DNA from: Paeniglutamicibacter psychrophenolicus | Lineage (GTDB): Bacteria; Actinomycetota; Actinomycetes; Actinomycetales; Micrococcaceae | DNA: 64,000 nt | NCBI RefSeq assembly: GCF_017876575.1 | Contig: NZ_JAGIOE010000001.1 | Coordinates: forward strand, 558,001-622,000 | Direction of reading: 5' to 3' | In this document: positions 49,412 through 58,185 of the stretch, piece after piece | How positions within the stretch are numbered: the stretch's first letter is position 1 | How the letters are laid out: the number at the start of each line of letters is the position of its first letter | Translations under genes and position numbers: made by a program | Notes under the pieces: generated by a model | The model's input: the letters and a program-made list of their open reading frames with translations, nothing else | Database searches by the model: none | Told to the model about the DNA's origin: nothing

Positions 49412-50136
49412 GAAGTGTTCCGCCTTTCACGACGAAGTCGACAGTACATGACTTGAAGCAAGCTTAGCGTCCTGAAAATCGAGACCAGAACTGTTTCTGG
49501 GCACGAGGTGAGTTTGCAAGCTTGCTTGGTGAACCGACTGCGTTGGTTGGCAGAACTACGGCACAGCCTTCGAGCATACCGGTTTTTGGTGATCAACGAG
49601 CAAGCACCCCGGCGGTCGTTCCCGGGCAGCATCGTGGGACCACAAAAATCCGAAGACTGCGCATGGCCAAGGACCGATCTTGGAAGTGAACGCTCCCAAT
49701 CCAGAGTCAAGGTCTTTTTAGGACCGGCGAGCAAGATGCGGTGTTTCAACAAAATTGGGGGCTCGTTGTTTTCAACTGCGACGCAGTGGGCTTGGGAATG
49801 CGGGCTCTGTCGGAGTAGCGGACCGGCAGAGGGCATTCGACGATCGATGAGACGGGCACAGACCTGGAAACGGCAAACGAGTCATTCCCGGAAGTTCAAT
49901 TCCTGGACGCGTGCCGGAAAGCCCGGGCAGAGAAGGCCGGAAGGAGGCCCCTGCCCTCGAAAGTGAAAAGCATCAGGGGCCGAGGGGACCGGCATCGAAC
50001 CAAGAGATTCGTTCGTGCGTGAATCTTTCAGTTGGAAACGGGCTTGGTCCTGGCGAAGAACTCTCCAACGACTACGACCCAAATCTGGGTCATTTGGCCG
50101 ATTTTGGTCGTTCGGGGCAAAAGGGGACTTGTTATC
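49412..50136. other. Gene-free left part of the dnaA-dnaN spacer
   Basis: 725 bp with no convincing gene. Open frames here lack ribosome sites, familiar motifs and actinobacterial codon use. A 10 bp inverted repeat (AAGCAAGCTT at 49456 and AAGCTTGCTT at 49518) stands just upstream of dnaN. No perfect DnaA box was found in this part. Confidence 0.6.
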
Positions 50137-50403
50137 TGGGTGAATAAGAAGAAAGGGGTTAGTAGTGTTAATAACCCCTGTGGATACTGTGGATAACCGT
50201 CCATGGCCGCGGGAACGCACCGATTATGCATGTGCACAACATGTGATTGGGCGTGACACTCAGTGTCACGCCCCCGTGGACAACTTTCCGCGTGAATTAA
50301 GGGATCCACAGGAGACCATGGAGTTATCCGCAGAAGATCGAGGTAGTCCACTTAATCATCCACAGGTTTATCCACACCTGTGGTTATCGGATTCCTGGAG
50401 GTC
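50137..50403. other. oriC: oriC: AT-rich stretch and DnaA boxes
   Basis: Perfect DnaA boxes at 50188-50196 (-) and 50368-50376 (+); one-mismatch boxes at 50179 (TGTGGATAC), 50275 (CGTGGACAA), 50324 (TTATCCGCA) and 50356 (TCATCCACA). An AT-rich segment with GTTAATAAC at about 50137-50175 is the candidate unwinding region. The position between dnaA and dnaN is the actinobacterial norm. Confidence 0.85.
50249..50273. repeat. 25 bp inverted repeat inside oriC
   Basis: 12 bp arms GGGCGTGACACT around one central C. It lies between the DnaA boxes. It has no T tail, so an ordinary terminator for dnaA is unlikely; it may be a protein-binding site or cruciform. Confidence 0.7.
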
Positions 50404-51816
50404 TTAGCCTTCGCGCTGCCGTTGCTTGATTCGGTTGGTCAGCTCGGTGACCTGGTTGAAAATGGCCCGACGTTCCGCCATGAGTTCGCGAATCTTGCGA
50501 TCGGCGTGAATCACGGTGGTGTGGTCGCGACCGCCAAGTTCCTGGCCGATCTTTGGCAGCGACATATCGGTCAGCTCACGCAGGAGATACATGGCGATTT
50601 GCCGTGCGGTCACCAAGGTCCGGGTTCTGGACTTGCTGGTGAGCTCTTCAATCGTGAGATTAAAGTACTCGGCAGTCTGGGCAACGATGGTCGCCGGCGT
50701 GATTTCCTGGGCACCTTCGTCGGTGATCAAGTCCTTCAGGACCGTTTCGGCCAAGCTCATGTCCACGGTTTGGTTGTTGAGCGAGGCAAATGCAGTCACC
50801 CGGATCAACGCGCCCTCGAGCTCGCGGATATTCGTGGAGATCTTTGAAGCGATGTATTCCATGACCTCGTCGGGTGCGGACAGATTCTCCGCTGTGGCCT
50901 TCTTGCGCAGAATGGCAATGCGGGTTTCAAGCTCCGGAGGCTGGATATCCGTGAGCAGGCCCCATTCAAAACGGGAGCGCATGCGGTCTTCGAACCCGGA
51001 CAGCTGCTTGGGCGGGAGGTCCGAGGTGATGACAACCTGCTTGTTGTGGTTATGCAGGGCGTTGAAGGTGTGGAAGAACTCTTCCTGGGTGGCATCCTTG
51101 TTGGCCAAGAACTGGATGTCGTCAATGAGCAGGATGTCCACGTTCCGATAGGTCTGCTTGAAGCTCGCGCCTTCGTCGTCACGAATGGAGTTGATGAAGT
51201 CGTTCGTGAATTCCTCGGAATTTACGTAGCGGACCCGGATCCCGTTATACAGGTGGCGGGCGTAGTGGCCAATGGCATGCAGCAGGTGGGTCTTGCCCAA
51301 GCCGGAATCGCCATAGATGAACAACGGGTTGTAGGCCTTGGCCGGGGCCTCTGCGACTGCCACCGCTGCGGCGTGGGCGAAACGGTTGGAAGAGCCGATC
51401 ACGAAGGTATCGAAAATGTACTTGGGGTTCAGGCGGCCGAATTCCTGGGAATTCGACGGTGGCGACGGCTGCGGGAGGACATCGCTGATGCGTGCCTTGG
51501 GAACCGGGGGCAATTCAACAGGGGGAGCCGGCGCTTCTTCCGGGAGCAAATCGGAGTCGATGCTGAACGCACACCGGATATCCGATTGGAAGACGAGCTT
51601 CAACGACTGTTCAAGGGGATCCTTGAGCTGGGTTTGAAGAACATCACGGGTCAACTCGTTGGGGACCGCCAGCAAGAGCGTCGTTCCGATGAGCCCCTGG
51701 GGCTGCGCCAGGGCAGCGAAGGCACGCTGCATGGGCGTTACACGGTCGTCTTGTTCGATATGTCGAACTACCTGGCGCCAGGCACTGCCGACACTGTTGG
51801 TCTCGTCCGTGCTCAC
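50404..51816 (-). CDS. dnaA: Chromosomal replication initiator DnaA
   Basis: 470 residues. Domain I (1-85), a short linker domain II (about 110-130), AAA+ domain III with Walker [10 protein letters not shown] and Walker B LLIDDIQF, and domain IV ending with the DNA-binding signature [15 protein letters not shown]. The GTG at 51816 follows AAGGGG at good spacing. It binds boxes in oriC, in its own upstream region and possibly at the 36 kb cluster. Confidence 0.98.
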   Translation of the reverse strand: MSTDETNSVGSAWRQVVRHIEQDDRVTPMQRAFAALAQPQGLIGTTLLLAVPNELTRDVLQTQLKDPLEQSLKLVFQSDIRCAFSIDSDLLPEEAPAPPVELPPVPKARISDVLPQPSPPSNSQEFGRLNPKYIFDTFVIGSSNRFAHAAAVAVAEAPAKAYNPLFIYGDSGLGKTHLLHAIGHYARHLYNGIRVRYVNSEEFTNDFINSIRDDEGASFKQTYRNVDILLIDDIQFLANKDATQEEFFHTFNALHNHNKQVVITSDLPPKQLSGFEDRMRSRFEWGLLTDIQPPELETRIAILRKKATAENLSAPDEVMEYIASKISTNIRELEGALIRVTAFASLNNQTVDMSLAETVLKDLITDEGAQEITPATIVAQTAEYFNLTIEELTSKSRTRTLVTARQIAMYLLRELTDMSLPKIGQELGGRDHTTVIHADRKIRELMAERRAIFNQVTELTNRIKQRQREG

Positions 51817-51904
51817 AATTAGGCCCCTTCGTTCTGTTACATCGACCAAACGGGCGACGAATGGGGTCCTCAACTGCCGAACCCCAACCAGATGATTCTA
51901 GCGG

Positions 51905-52063
51905 TCATCCACAGCGTTATGCACAGCCGGTGGATAACTTGAGGTGGATATCTCTTGAGGGCTTGCAAAACAGCGTGGTTGCAAGTAAAAATTGAGATCC
52001 AGGACAAGGGCGTCAGAGCCAGTATTCGGGTATTTTGCACGCTTATCCACCGCGGTATCCACA
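51905..52063. promoter_or_regulatory. DnaA-box-like sites upstream of dnaA
   Basis: Imperfect boxes TCATCCACA (51905), TTATGCACA (51917), GGTGGATAA (51930, -), TTATCCACC (52043) and GTATCCACA (52055), and an inverted repeat CTTGCAA-N10-TTGCAAG (51962-51985). They lie in the 501 bp dnaA-rpmH spacer and suggest autoregulation of dnaA. The remainder of the spacer carries no visible gene. Confidence 0.6.
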
Positions 52064-52317
52064 ATTAAGATCACATAGTGCACAGGGCGTGGGTGGGATG
52101 TGAATGGGCTCAATTTGACGTACCTTCACTTCCACCCCTATCGTTGTGTAGTCCTATGTGTGCACTTTTGGCACTGTGAGGTGCCTTTGAAAGTCTTCGG
52201 ATTGTCGAATGCGCGGAGCAGTCCACAAGGGCCACCTGAATACGAGCGTCGGCCTGTTCTTCCCTACTTATTAGCAACGGGCAAGGCGCATCACATGATC
52301 GTCTTGGAGTTACTACC

Positions 52318-52455
52318 GTGAGCAAGCGGACTTTTCAGCCGAATAACCGTCGTCGTGCCAAGAAGCACGGTTTCCGACTTCGTATGCGTACCCGTGCAGG
52401 CCGTGCCATTTTGGCAACCCGCCGTGCCAAGGGTCGCGTCGAACTTTCTGCATAA
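52318..52455 (+). CDS. rpmH: 50S ribosomal protein L34
   Basis: 45 residues: [20 protein letters not shown] start, [15 protein letters not shown] end. It is highly basic and nearly invariant in bacteria. GTG start 52318 with GGAG upstream. First gene to the right of oriC; rnpA follows. Confidence 0.98.
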   Translation: MSKRTFQPNNRRRAKKHGFRLRMRTRAGRAILATRRAKGRVELSA

Positions 52456-52530
52456 CCATTAAGCACTACTGTCCTGAAATAGCGCAGGTTTTCGTGGGTT
52501 CTTTGTTTTTCAGACTCGACGCGTGACGTC

Positions 52531-52899
52531 GTGTTGCCAAAGAATCAACGACTGCGCCTTTCGCAGGACTTTACAGCCACTGTACGTTCCGGCGCCCGCA
52601 CTGGGCGCCGGAACGTAGTGCTATATGCACGGGTTCGTTCTGAAGAACCCCAGGGCAATAACCGTTTTGGTTTTATCGTTTCCAAGGCCGTTGGCAATGC
52701 CGTGCAGCGCAATCTCGTTAGGCGACGAATGCGTGCACTGGCCGCGCAGTTCACTGCGGATGCCACCGGCCTCGATGTCGTGCTCCGGGCATTGCCTGGT
52801 TCCGCGGACATCGATTGGGACGAGCTTAGCCAGCAAGTCCGTTCCGGGCTTGGTTCGGTTGTTCCTAAGGCAGGTGCGAAGCGTGAAAAAGGATTCTAG
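52531..52899 (+). CDS. rnpA: Ribonuclease P protein component
   Basis: 122 residues. RNR motif in NAVQRNLVRRRMRAL and the N-terminal LPKNQRLRLSQDF are diagnostic. It is the protein cofactor for the catalytic RNA that matures tRNA 5' ends. GTG start. It overlaps the yidD start by 17 bp. Confidence 0.96.
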   Translation: MLPKNQRLRLSQDFTATVRSGARTGRRNVVLYARVRSEEPQGNNRFGFIVSKAVGNAVQRNLVRRRMRALAAQFTADATGLDVVLRALPGSADIDWDELSQQVRSGLGSVVPKAGAKREKGF

Positions 52900-53242
52900 G
52901 CCCAGAACAGGGATCCTCTGGTTCCTGATTGATATCCCCAGAAACCTCATCATCGGTTTCCTCATGGTTTATCGCAGGATCATTTCGCCGATCTACGGCG
53001 ATGTTTGTCGCTATTTTCCCAGCTGCTCGGCTTACGGCCTTGAAGCGGTTACGGTTCATGGAGCCGTCAAAGGCATCGGACTAACCATCTGGCGTGTCTT
53101 ACGATGTAATCCGTTTAGCCATGGCGGGATCGATTACGTTCCCGAAGGCCGGCGGATTTGGCCAGAAGGCAAGACCCCCAAGATCATGGTGTTGAATCAT
53201 CCTCCGATTCCCGCCGACGAAGACGCCGCAGACGCGGCCTGA
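52883..53242 (+). CDS. yidD: Membrane protein insertion efficiency factor YidD
   Basis: 119 residues. The YidD core has the conserved YRRIISPIYGDVCRYFPSCS and RVLRCNPFSHGGIDYVP with three cysteines. An amphipathic N-terminus binds the membrane; it aids YidC. GTG 52883 is taken because AGG spacing is right; GTG 52874 is an alternative. It lies inside the rnpA end. Confidence 0.93.
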   Translation: MKKDSRPRTGILWFLIDIPRNLIIGFLMVYRRIISPIYGDVCRYFPSCSAYGLEAVTVHGAVKGIGLTIWRVLRCNPFSHGGIDYVPEGRRIWPEGKTPKIMVLNHPPIPADEDAADAA

Positions 53243-53257
53243 GGAGCATGACCGGTA

Positions 53258-54223
53258 ATGAACTTCCTTGACCTGATACTGACCCCGTTTCGGTACGTAG
53301 TCTCGTGGATCCTTTGGGCCTTCCACGAACTGTTCACTTTCATTGGCATGGATCCCAGCTCCGGTTGGACATGGACGCTGTCCATCATCTTCCTGGTGTT
53401 GTTGATTCGTACCGCACTGATCCCTGTGTTCGTGAAGCAGATCAAGGCCCAGCGCGCCATGCAGGCGCTTCAGCCTGACCTGCGCAAGCTCCAGGCCAAG
53501 TACAAGGGCAAGAAGGACCAGCTTTCGCAGCAGGCGATGATCGCCGAGCAGCGTGCCCTGTTCAAGAAGCACAAGACCAACCCGCTGTCTTCATGCCTGC
53601 CGATGCTCGTCCAGATGCCGTTCTTCTTCGCGCTCTTCCGCGTTCTGAACAGCGCCTCCCAGGCCAGCGCCGCCGGCGAAAGCGTCGGCAAGCTGTCGGC
53701 CGCTGACATTCACAGTTTCGACAATTCCTCGATCTTCGGCGCCCGACTCTCCGAAACCTTCCTTGGGACCATCAACTCCGATGGACCGATCAATGGCGCG
53801 GTCATTGTCGTGGCCATCGTGATGATTCTGGCGATGACCGCCTCGCAGTTCATTACGCAGAAGCAGATCATGTCCAAGAACATGACGAAGGAAGCCCTCG
53901 AAGGCCCCTTCATGCAGCAGCAGAAGATCATGTTGTACATCCTTCCGTTGGTCTTCGGCATCGGTGGCATCAACTTCCCGATCGGTGTTCTGATCTACTG
54001 GACGGCCACCAACGTGTGGACCTTGGCCCAGCAGTACTACGTCATTCGCAACAACCCGACTCCGGGTTCACAGGCTGAGCGCGAACTCAATGAGCGCCGC
54101 GCCGCCAAGGGCCTTCCCCCGATGGGGCAGAAGAAGGCCGACGCGGATGCCGCGGAAGCGATTGTCGAAGAACCAAAGGTGCAGCGCGTCCAGCCACAGC
54201 GCAAGAACAGGAAGAAGAAGTAG
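53258..54223 (+). CDS. yidC: Membrane protein insertase YidC
   Basis: 321 residues, the short Gram-positive type. Five spans: N-terminal FTFIGMDPSSGWTWTLSIIF, then KQIKAQRAMQALQPDLRKLQ coiled hairpin, CLPMLVQMPFFFALFRVL, and the last spans ending INFPIGVLIYWTATNVWTLA. The groove Arg occurs as in LIRTALIP. C-terminal basic tail contacts the ribosome. ATG 53258, 15 bp after yidD. Confidence 0.96.
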   Translation: MNFLDLILTPFRYVVSWILWAFHELFTFIGMDPSSGWTWTLSIIFLVLLIRTALIPVFVKQIKAQRAMQALQPDLRKLQAKYKGKKDQLSQQAMIAEQRALFKKHKTNPLSSCLPMLVQMPFFFALFRVLNSASQASAAGESVGKLSAADIHSFDNSSIFGARLSETFLGTINSDGPINGAVIVVAIVMILAMTASQFITQKQIMSKNMTKEALEGPFMQQQKIMLYILPLVFGIGGINFPIGVLIYWTATNVWTLAQQYYVIRNNPTPGSQAERELNERRAAKGLPPMGQKKADADAAEAIVEEPKVQRVQPQRKNRKKK

Positions 54224-54225
54224 CC

Positions 54226-54774
54226 ATGAGCAATGTTGAGCAGAGCGACGCTATCGAGACCGCAATTCCGGCGGAGGAAACCGATGTTCTCGATGCTGCC
54301 AGCAGCATCGAGGAAGAAGGCGACATCGCCGCGGACTACCTCGAGGAACTGCTGGACATCGCCGATCTCGACGGCGACATCGACATTGAAGTCCGTGGTG
54401 GACGAACCTATATCTCAATCGCAGGTGAGCCCGAAGACGAGGCATCCCTGCGTCGTCTGATCGGCTCCAAGGGCGAGGTCCTGGATTCCCTGCAGGAGCT
54501 CACGCGACTGGCCGTCCTGACAGCGACGGGCAACCGCTCGCGCCTTGTCTTGGACATCACCGGGTACCGCCAGGGACGTGCCGGCGAGCTCAAGCGCATT
54601 GCCGAGGAAGCCGTGGCGAAGGTCGAATCGACCGGCGACGATGTGGCCCTTGAGCCCATGAGCGCCTACGAACGCAAGCTCGTTCACGATTGCGTGGGGT
54701 CGCTGGGCATGCACAGCGAGTCCGAGGGCGAAGGCCCTCGCCGCCACATTGTCGTTTCACGCGCCGACTCCTAA
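54226..54774 (+). CDS. jag: R3H/KH-domain RNA-binding protein Jag
   Basis: 182 residues. Acidic N-terminus, KH-like domain (GSKGEVLDSLQELTRLAVL) and the R3H domain (LEPMSAYERKLVHDCV and REPRR-like GPRRHIVV). It binds RNA and is coupled to yidC in most Gram-positives. Two bp after yidC. Confidence 0.94.
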   Translation: MSNVEQSDAIETAIPAEETDVLDAASSIEEEGDIAADYLEELLDIADLDGDIDIEVRGGRTYISIAGEPEDEASLRRLIGSKGEVLDSLQELTRLAVLTATGNRSRLVLDITGYRQGRAGELKRIAEEAVAKVESTGDDVALEPMSAYERKLVHDCVGSLGMHSESEGEGPRRHIVVSRADS

Positions 54775-54799
54775 GCACGGAACCAAGGAACAACACGCT

Positions 54800-55441
54800 A
54801 TGAGCAACGAAGTAGAACTTACCGCCGAAGAGAGCCAGGCCGCCCGGACCGTGTTCGGTGACCGCCTGGAGCTTGCAGAGCGCTACGTTCAGCACCTGGC
54901 CACCTCCGGCATGGAACGGGGCCTGCTGGGCCCTCGTGAAGTCCCACGGCTGTGGTCGCGGCATGTCTTGAACTGCGCCGTCGTTGCCAATTTGATCGAT
55001 GAGGGTGCCCACGTTGCCGACGTCGGCAGCGGTGCGGGGCTTCCGGGGTTGACCTTCGCCCTGGCCCGCGCCGACCTCGAGCTGACCTTGATCGAGCCGT
55101 TGGAACGCCGTTGCATCTGGTTGCACGAAGTTGTTGAGGATCTCGGGCTTGAGAACGTTACCGTGATGCGCGGCCGTGCCGAACAGGTCGTGGATCATGT
55201 GAATGCGGACTTCGCCACTGCTCGCGCGGTTTCGGCCCTGACGAACCTTGCCGGGCTCACCATCCCGCTGCTCCACGGCAAGGGCACTGTCTTGGCCATC
55301 AAGGGGCGCTCCGCGGCCGAGGAAGTGGACAAGGCAGCCAAGGTGATTCGCCGCCTGGGCGGAACCAAGACCGAGGTCGTGACGGTGGGAGAAGACATTC
55401 TCAGCGAACCGACGACCGTGGTGCGTATCAACGTAGGCTAG
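54800..55441 (+). CDS. rsmG: 16S rRNA (guanine-N7) methyltransferase RsmG
   Basis: 213 residues. SAM motif VADVGSGAGLPGLTFA, and the family SRHVLNCAVV and ATARAVSAL patterns. Methylates G527 (E. coli numbering) of 16S rRNA; loss gives low-level streptomycin resistance. AAGGA lies upstream of ATG 54800. Confidence 0.95.
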   Translation: MSNEVELTAEESQAARTVFGDRLELAERYVQHLATSGMERGLLGPREVPRLWSRHVLNCAVVANLIDEGAHVADVGSGAGLPGLTFALARADLELTLIEPLERRCIWLHEVVEDLGLENVTVMRGRAEQVVDHVNADFATARAVSALTNLAGLTIPLLHGKGTVLAIKGRSAAEEVDKAAKVIRRLGGTKTEVVTVGEDILSEPTTVVRINVG

Positions 55442-55506
55442 CGCAATCGCGATAGGCTGTATCAGGTGGCTCCAAGCCACCTGTTGAGTTAGTAGAGAGA
55501 ACCGTT

Positions 55507-56634
55507 TTGAAGCGTAGCGTTAACAAGATTCCACCGTTTGCAGCGCTTTTCGCTAGCTTTGGTTCATCAAACATTCAAGAACAACCTAAAGCGATTGATT
55601 CAATTGAGGTTGAAACTGTTTCACGTGAAACAATTTTTACCGCGGCGCCGATTCTCGATGAGAGCGAAGCCGTGGAGTTAACGGATTCCGATGGGGAGGA
55701 CATAGTGGTGGCGAAGGAACCTGCGACAGTGCGAAATGTTTTCGATACCACCGACGATAGTTCTCCATTGGCCAGCCAGCTTGCCAGCGAGCACAAGCGT
55801 CGCGAAAAGCTGAGCGGGCGGAAACTGCCGAAGCCAGACACCACCCGGTACATGACGGTCAGCAACCAGAAGGGTGGCGTCGGCAAGACGACCACCACGG
55901 TGAACATCGCTGCCGCCTTGGCCATAGCAGGACTCAACGTCCTGGTGATCGATATCGATCCGCAGGGAAACGCCTCGACCGCGCTGGGTATCGAACACCA
56001 CGCGGACGTAGACAGCATCTACGACGTGCTCATCAACGACATGCCCTTGTCTGATGTCGTTGCCATTTGCCCGAACATCGACAACCTTACGGTTGCGCCA
56101 GCAACGATCCACCTCGCCGGCGCCGAAATTGAGCTGGTGTCCCTGGTTGCTCGCGAGCAACGGCTTCGTCGCGCACTGGAGCAGTATGCCCAGTACCGGG
56201 ACGCAAACGGCATGGATCGATTGGACTATGTCTTCATTGACTGCCCGCCAAGCCTGGGACTCCTGACGGTCAATGCGTTCGTGGCAGCCCGCGAAGTCTT
56301 GATTCCTATCCAGTGTGAGTACTACGCGTTGGAAGGCCTGAGCCAGCTGCTGAAGAACATTGAGATGATCCAGAAGCACTTGAACTCGGACCTCACCGTT
56401 TCGACGATCCTTCTGACCATGTACGACGGACGGACGAACCTCGCCGCACAGGTTGCCAGCGAGGTACGCGAACACTTCCCCAATCAGGTGCTCCAAGCGC
56501 TGATTCCACGAAGCGTTCGGATCTCGGAGGCTCCCAGCTACCAGCAGACCGTCATTACGTACGATTCGAGTTCCACCGGTGCCCTTTCGTACTTGGAAGC
56601 CGCCGCGGAAATTGCGGAGCGAGGAAACAACTAG
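55507..56634 (+). CDS. parA: Chromosome partitioning ATPase ParA
   Basis: 375 residues if TTG 55507 is the start. The deviant Walker A KGGVGKTTTTVN begins near residue 122; Walker B is VFIDCPPSLG. The first about 110 residues are acidic, disordered-looking and AT-richer than the rest, and include a parS coded as TVSRETIF. The true start may be further in, though the RREKLSGRKLPKP stretch is conserved in relatives. ParA segregates the origin with ParB by an ATP-driven gradient. Confidence 0.93.
   Translation: MKRSVNKIPPFAALFASFGSSNIQEQPKAIDSIEVETVSRETIFTAAPILDESEAVELTDSDGEDIVVAKEPATVRNVFDTTDDSSPLASQLASEHKRREKLSGRKLPKPDTTRYMTVSNQKGGVGKTTTTVNIAAALAIAGLNVLVIDIDPQGNASTALGIEHHADVDSIYDVLINDMPLSDVVAICPNIDNLTVAPATIHLAGAEIELVSLVAREQRLRRALEQYAQYRDANGMDRLDYVFIDCPPSLGLLTVNAFVAAREVLIPIQCEYYALEGLSQLLKNIEMIQKHLNSDLTVSTILLTMYDGRTNLAAQVASEVREHFPNQVLQALIPRSVRISEAPSYQQTVITYDSSSTGALSYLEAAAEIAERGNN
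55617..55632. other. parS: parS site inside parA
   Basis: TGTTTCACGTGAAACA, perfect 16-bp consensus. Read in frame as codons for VSRET. Confidence 0.93.
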
Positions 56635-56774
56635 CTTTCCCGGACCGAACAGCCCAAATTGTTCGACCGGTGGTTGGTGTTGTGATCTTCACCCAGTGTT
56701 TATTCCGAATGTTCTCTGAATAAGTTGTTTAAGCGAATCCGTGTCCTGAAACGGGTTCTAGCACGACTTACCCC

Positions 56775-56802
56775 TTGACCTGGGGGATGGTAGGGGTAGA
56801 AC
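56775..56802 (+). promoter_or_regulatory. Putative parB promoter
   Basis: TTGACC, 16 bp spacer, TAGAAC, about 120 bp upstream of parB in the 287 bp parA-parB spacer. Suggests parB is not only read from parA. Confidence 0.5.
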
Positions 56803-56921
56803 CATCGCTTTTCAGGGGCGACCGAGCCACACCCGTGAGCCGCGTCCTTAACAATCAATGGCCAGCCAGTAGAATTGCCTTGGGTCAAGGTAGTAACGGT
56901 GTCGAAAGGGAGTAACATCCA

Positions 56922-58133
56922 ATGTCGGAAAAACGACGTGGTTTAGGACGAGGTCTAGGTGCGTTGATTTCGAGCAGCCCTGTCGTGGAGACTGAGGACG
57001 AAACTTCTAAGAATGTTTCACGTGAAACATCCAAGACGAAAACCGCGAACTCGACGAAGACCGCGGAGCTGATCGCACCAAAGCGCAAGACATCTGGAGC
57101 TGCCTCGAGCGCCAAGAAGGCTCGCCCCGTTGACATGTTCTTTGTCCCCGGAAAAACCGAGGAAGAAGTCGCGGCCGAGAAATCTGCCTCGGCGACCTCG
57201 CCGTCCGCTGCGGCAAAGAAGCGTCGGGCTCAGATGCCCGGCCTCATTGCATCCTCCGGTCGCGCGGGGGAGGTCGACGTGGTTGAACCTGCTGCTAGCG
57301 ATCTCGTTGACGTACCTGGTGCCAGCTTCGCTGAAATCGCCGTGGACATGATCCACCCAAACCGCAAACAGCCCCGCTCCTACTTCGACGAAGAGCACAT
57401 GGACGAATTGGTCCATTCCATTCGCGAAGTCGGGCTGCTTCAGCCAATCGTCGTGCGTCCGTCGCGAGAGAACGACAAAGAACCCTATGAGATTGTCATG
57501 GGCGAGCGCCGCTGGAGGGCCACCCAGGCAGCCGGCCTGACCACGATTCCAGCAATCGTCCGGGAAACCCAGGACGATGATCTTCTCCGCGACGCGTTGT
57601 TGGAAAACCTGCACCGATCACAGCTCAACCCCCTCGAAGAAGCCGCCGCCTACCAGCAGCTGCTGAGCGAGTTTTCCTGCACCCAGGAAGTCCTGTCTGA
57701 GCGCATTGGTCGCTCTCGGTCCCAAATCTCCAATACCATTCGACTCATGAAGCTACCCGCGCTTGTACAGCGCAGGGTTGCGGTCGGAGTTATCTCTGCA
57801 GGTCACGCGCGTGCTCTGCTGGGGCTCGCCGACGTGGTTGAGATTGAAAAGTTGGCTCAGCGAATCGTCAACGAGGGTATGTCGGTGCGCGCCACGGAGG
57901 AAGCTGTCGCCATGAGCGATGGTCAACAGAAACCGCGGAAGACGGCCGCGCCAAAGCAGACGCAGCGCCACGAGCGCCTCGACTTCTTGGCAACCTCGCT
58001 TTCCGATCGGCTGGATACAAACGTCAAGATCTCGCTCGGGGCCCGGAAGGGTCGCGTTAGCATTGAGTTCGCCAGCGTTGATGACCTCAACCGCATCATG
58101 GGCGTCCTGTCGCCGGAAGCGGAAGCCAAGTAG
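56922..58133 (+). CDS. parB: Chromosome partitioning protein ParB
   Basis: 403 residues. N-terminal SEKRRGLGRGLGALI is the ParA-contact motif. A basic, low-complexity region of about 120 residues follows and includes a parS coded as NVSRETS. The CTPase/ParB domain has NRKQPRSYFDEEHMDEL and PYEIVMGERRWRATQAAGL (GERRW motif), then the HTH SERIGRSRSQISNTIRLMKL, and a C-terminal dimer domain. It loads on parS and spreads. AAAGGGA upstream of ATG. Confidence 0.97.
   Translation: MSEKRRGLGRGLGALISSSPVVETEDETSKNVSRETSKTKTANSTKTAELIAPKRKTSGAASSAKKARPVDMFFVPGKTEEEVAAEKSASATSPSAAAKKRRAQMPGLIASSGRAGEVDVVEPAASDLVDVPGASFAEIAVDMIHPNRKQPRSYFDEEHMDELVHSIREVGLLQPIVVRPSRENDKEPYEIVMGERRWRATQAAGLTTIPAIVRETQDDDLLRDALLENLHRSQLNPLEEAAAYQQLLSEFSCTQEVLSERIGRSRSQISNTIRLMKLPALVQRRVAVGVISAGHARALLGLADVVEIEKLAQRIVNEGMSVRATEEAVAMSDGQQKPRKTAAPKQTQRHERLDFLATSLSDRLDTNVKISLGARKGRVSIEFASVDDLNRIMGVLSPEAEAK
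57014..57029. other. parS: parS site inside parB
   Basis: Perfect TGTTTCACGTGAAACA, symmetric to 18 bp. Coded in the same frame as in parA (VSRET). Confidence 0.93.
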
Positions 58134-58147
58134 CCGCGACTCTTGAA

Positions 58148-58185
58148 CAAGACTGCAGTGTTTCACGTGAAACACTGCAGTCTTG
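58148..58185. terminator. 38 bp palindrome with parS at its centre, after parB
   Basis: Arms CAAGACTGCAGTGTTTCAC mirrored about the centre of parS. It starts 14 bp after the parB stop, and the rightward side leads into a weak T-rich tail (GCTTTAATT). It likely serves as parB terminator while carrying the third parS. Confidence 0.75.
58159..58174. other. parS: parS site downstream of parB
   Basis: Perfect TGTTTCACGTGAAACA within the larger palindrome at 58148-58185. Confidence 0.93.

Noticed and set aside
49508-49966. Frame of about 150 codons in the dnaA-dnaN spacer
   Set aside because: No ribosome site, no recognisable motif, and it lies in the origin spacer.
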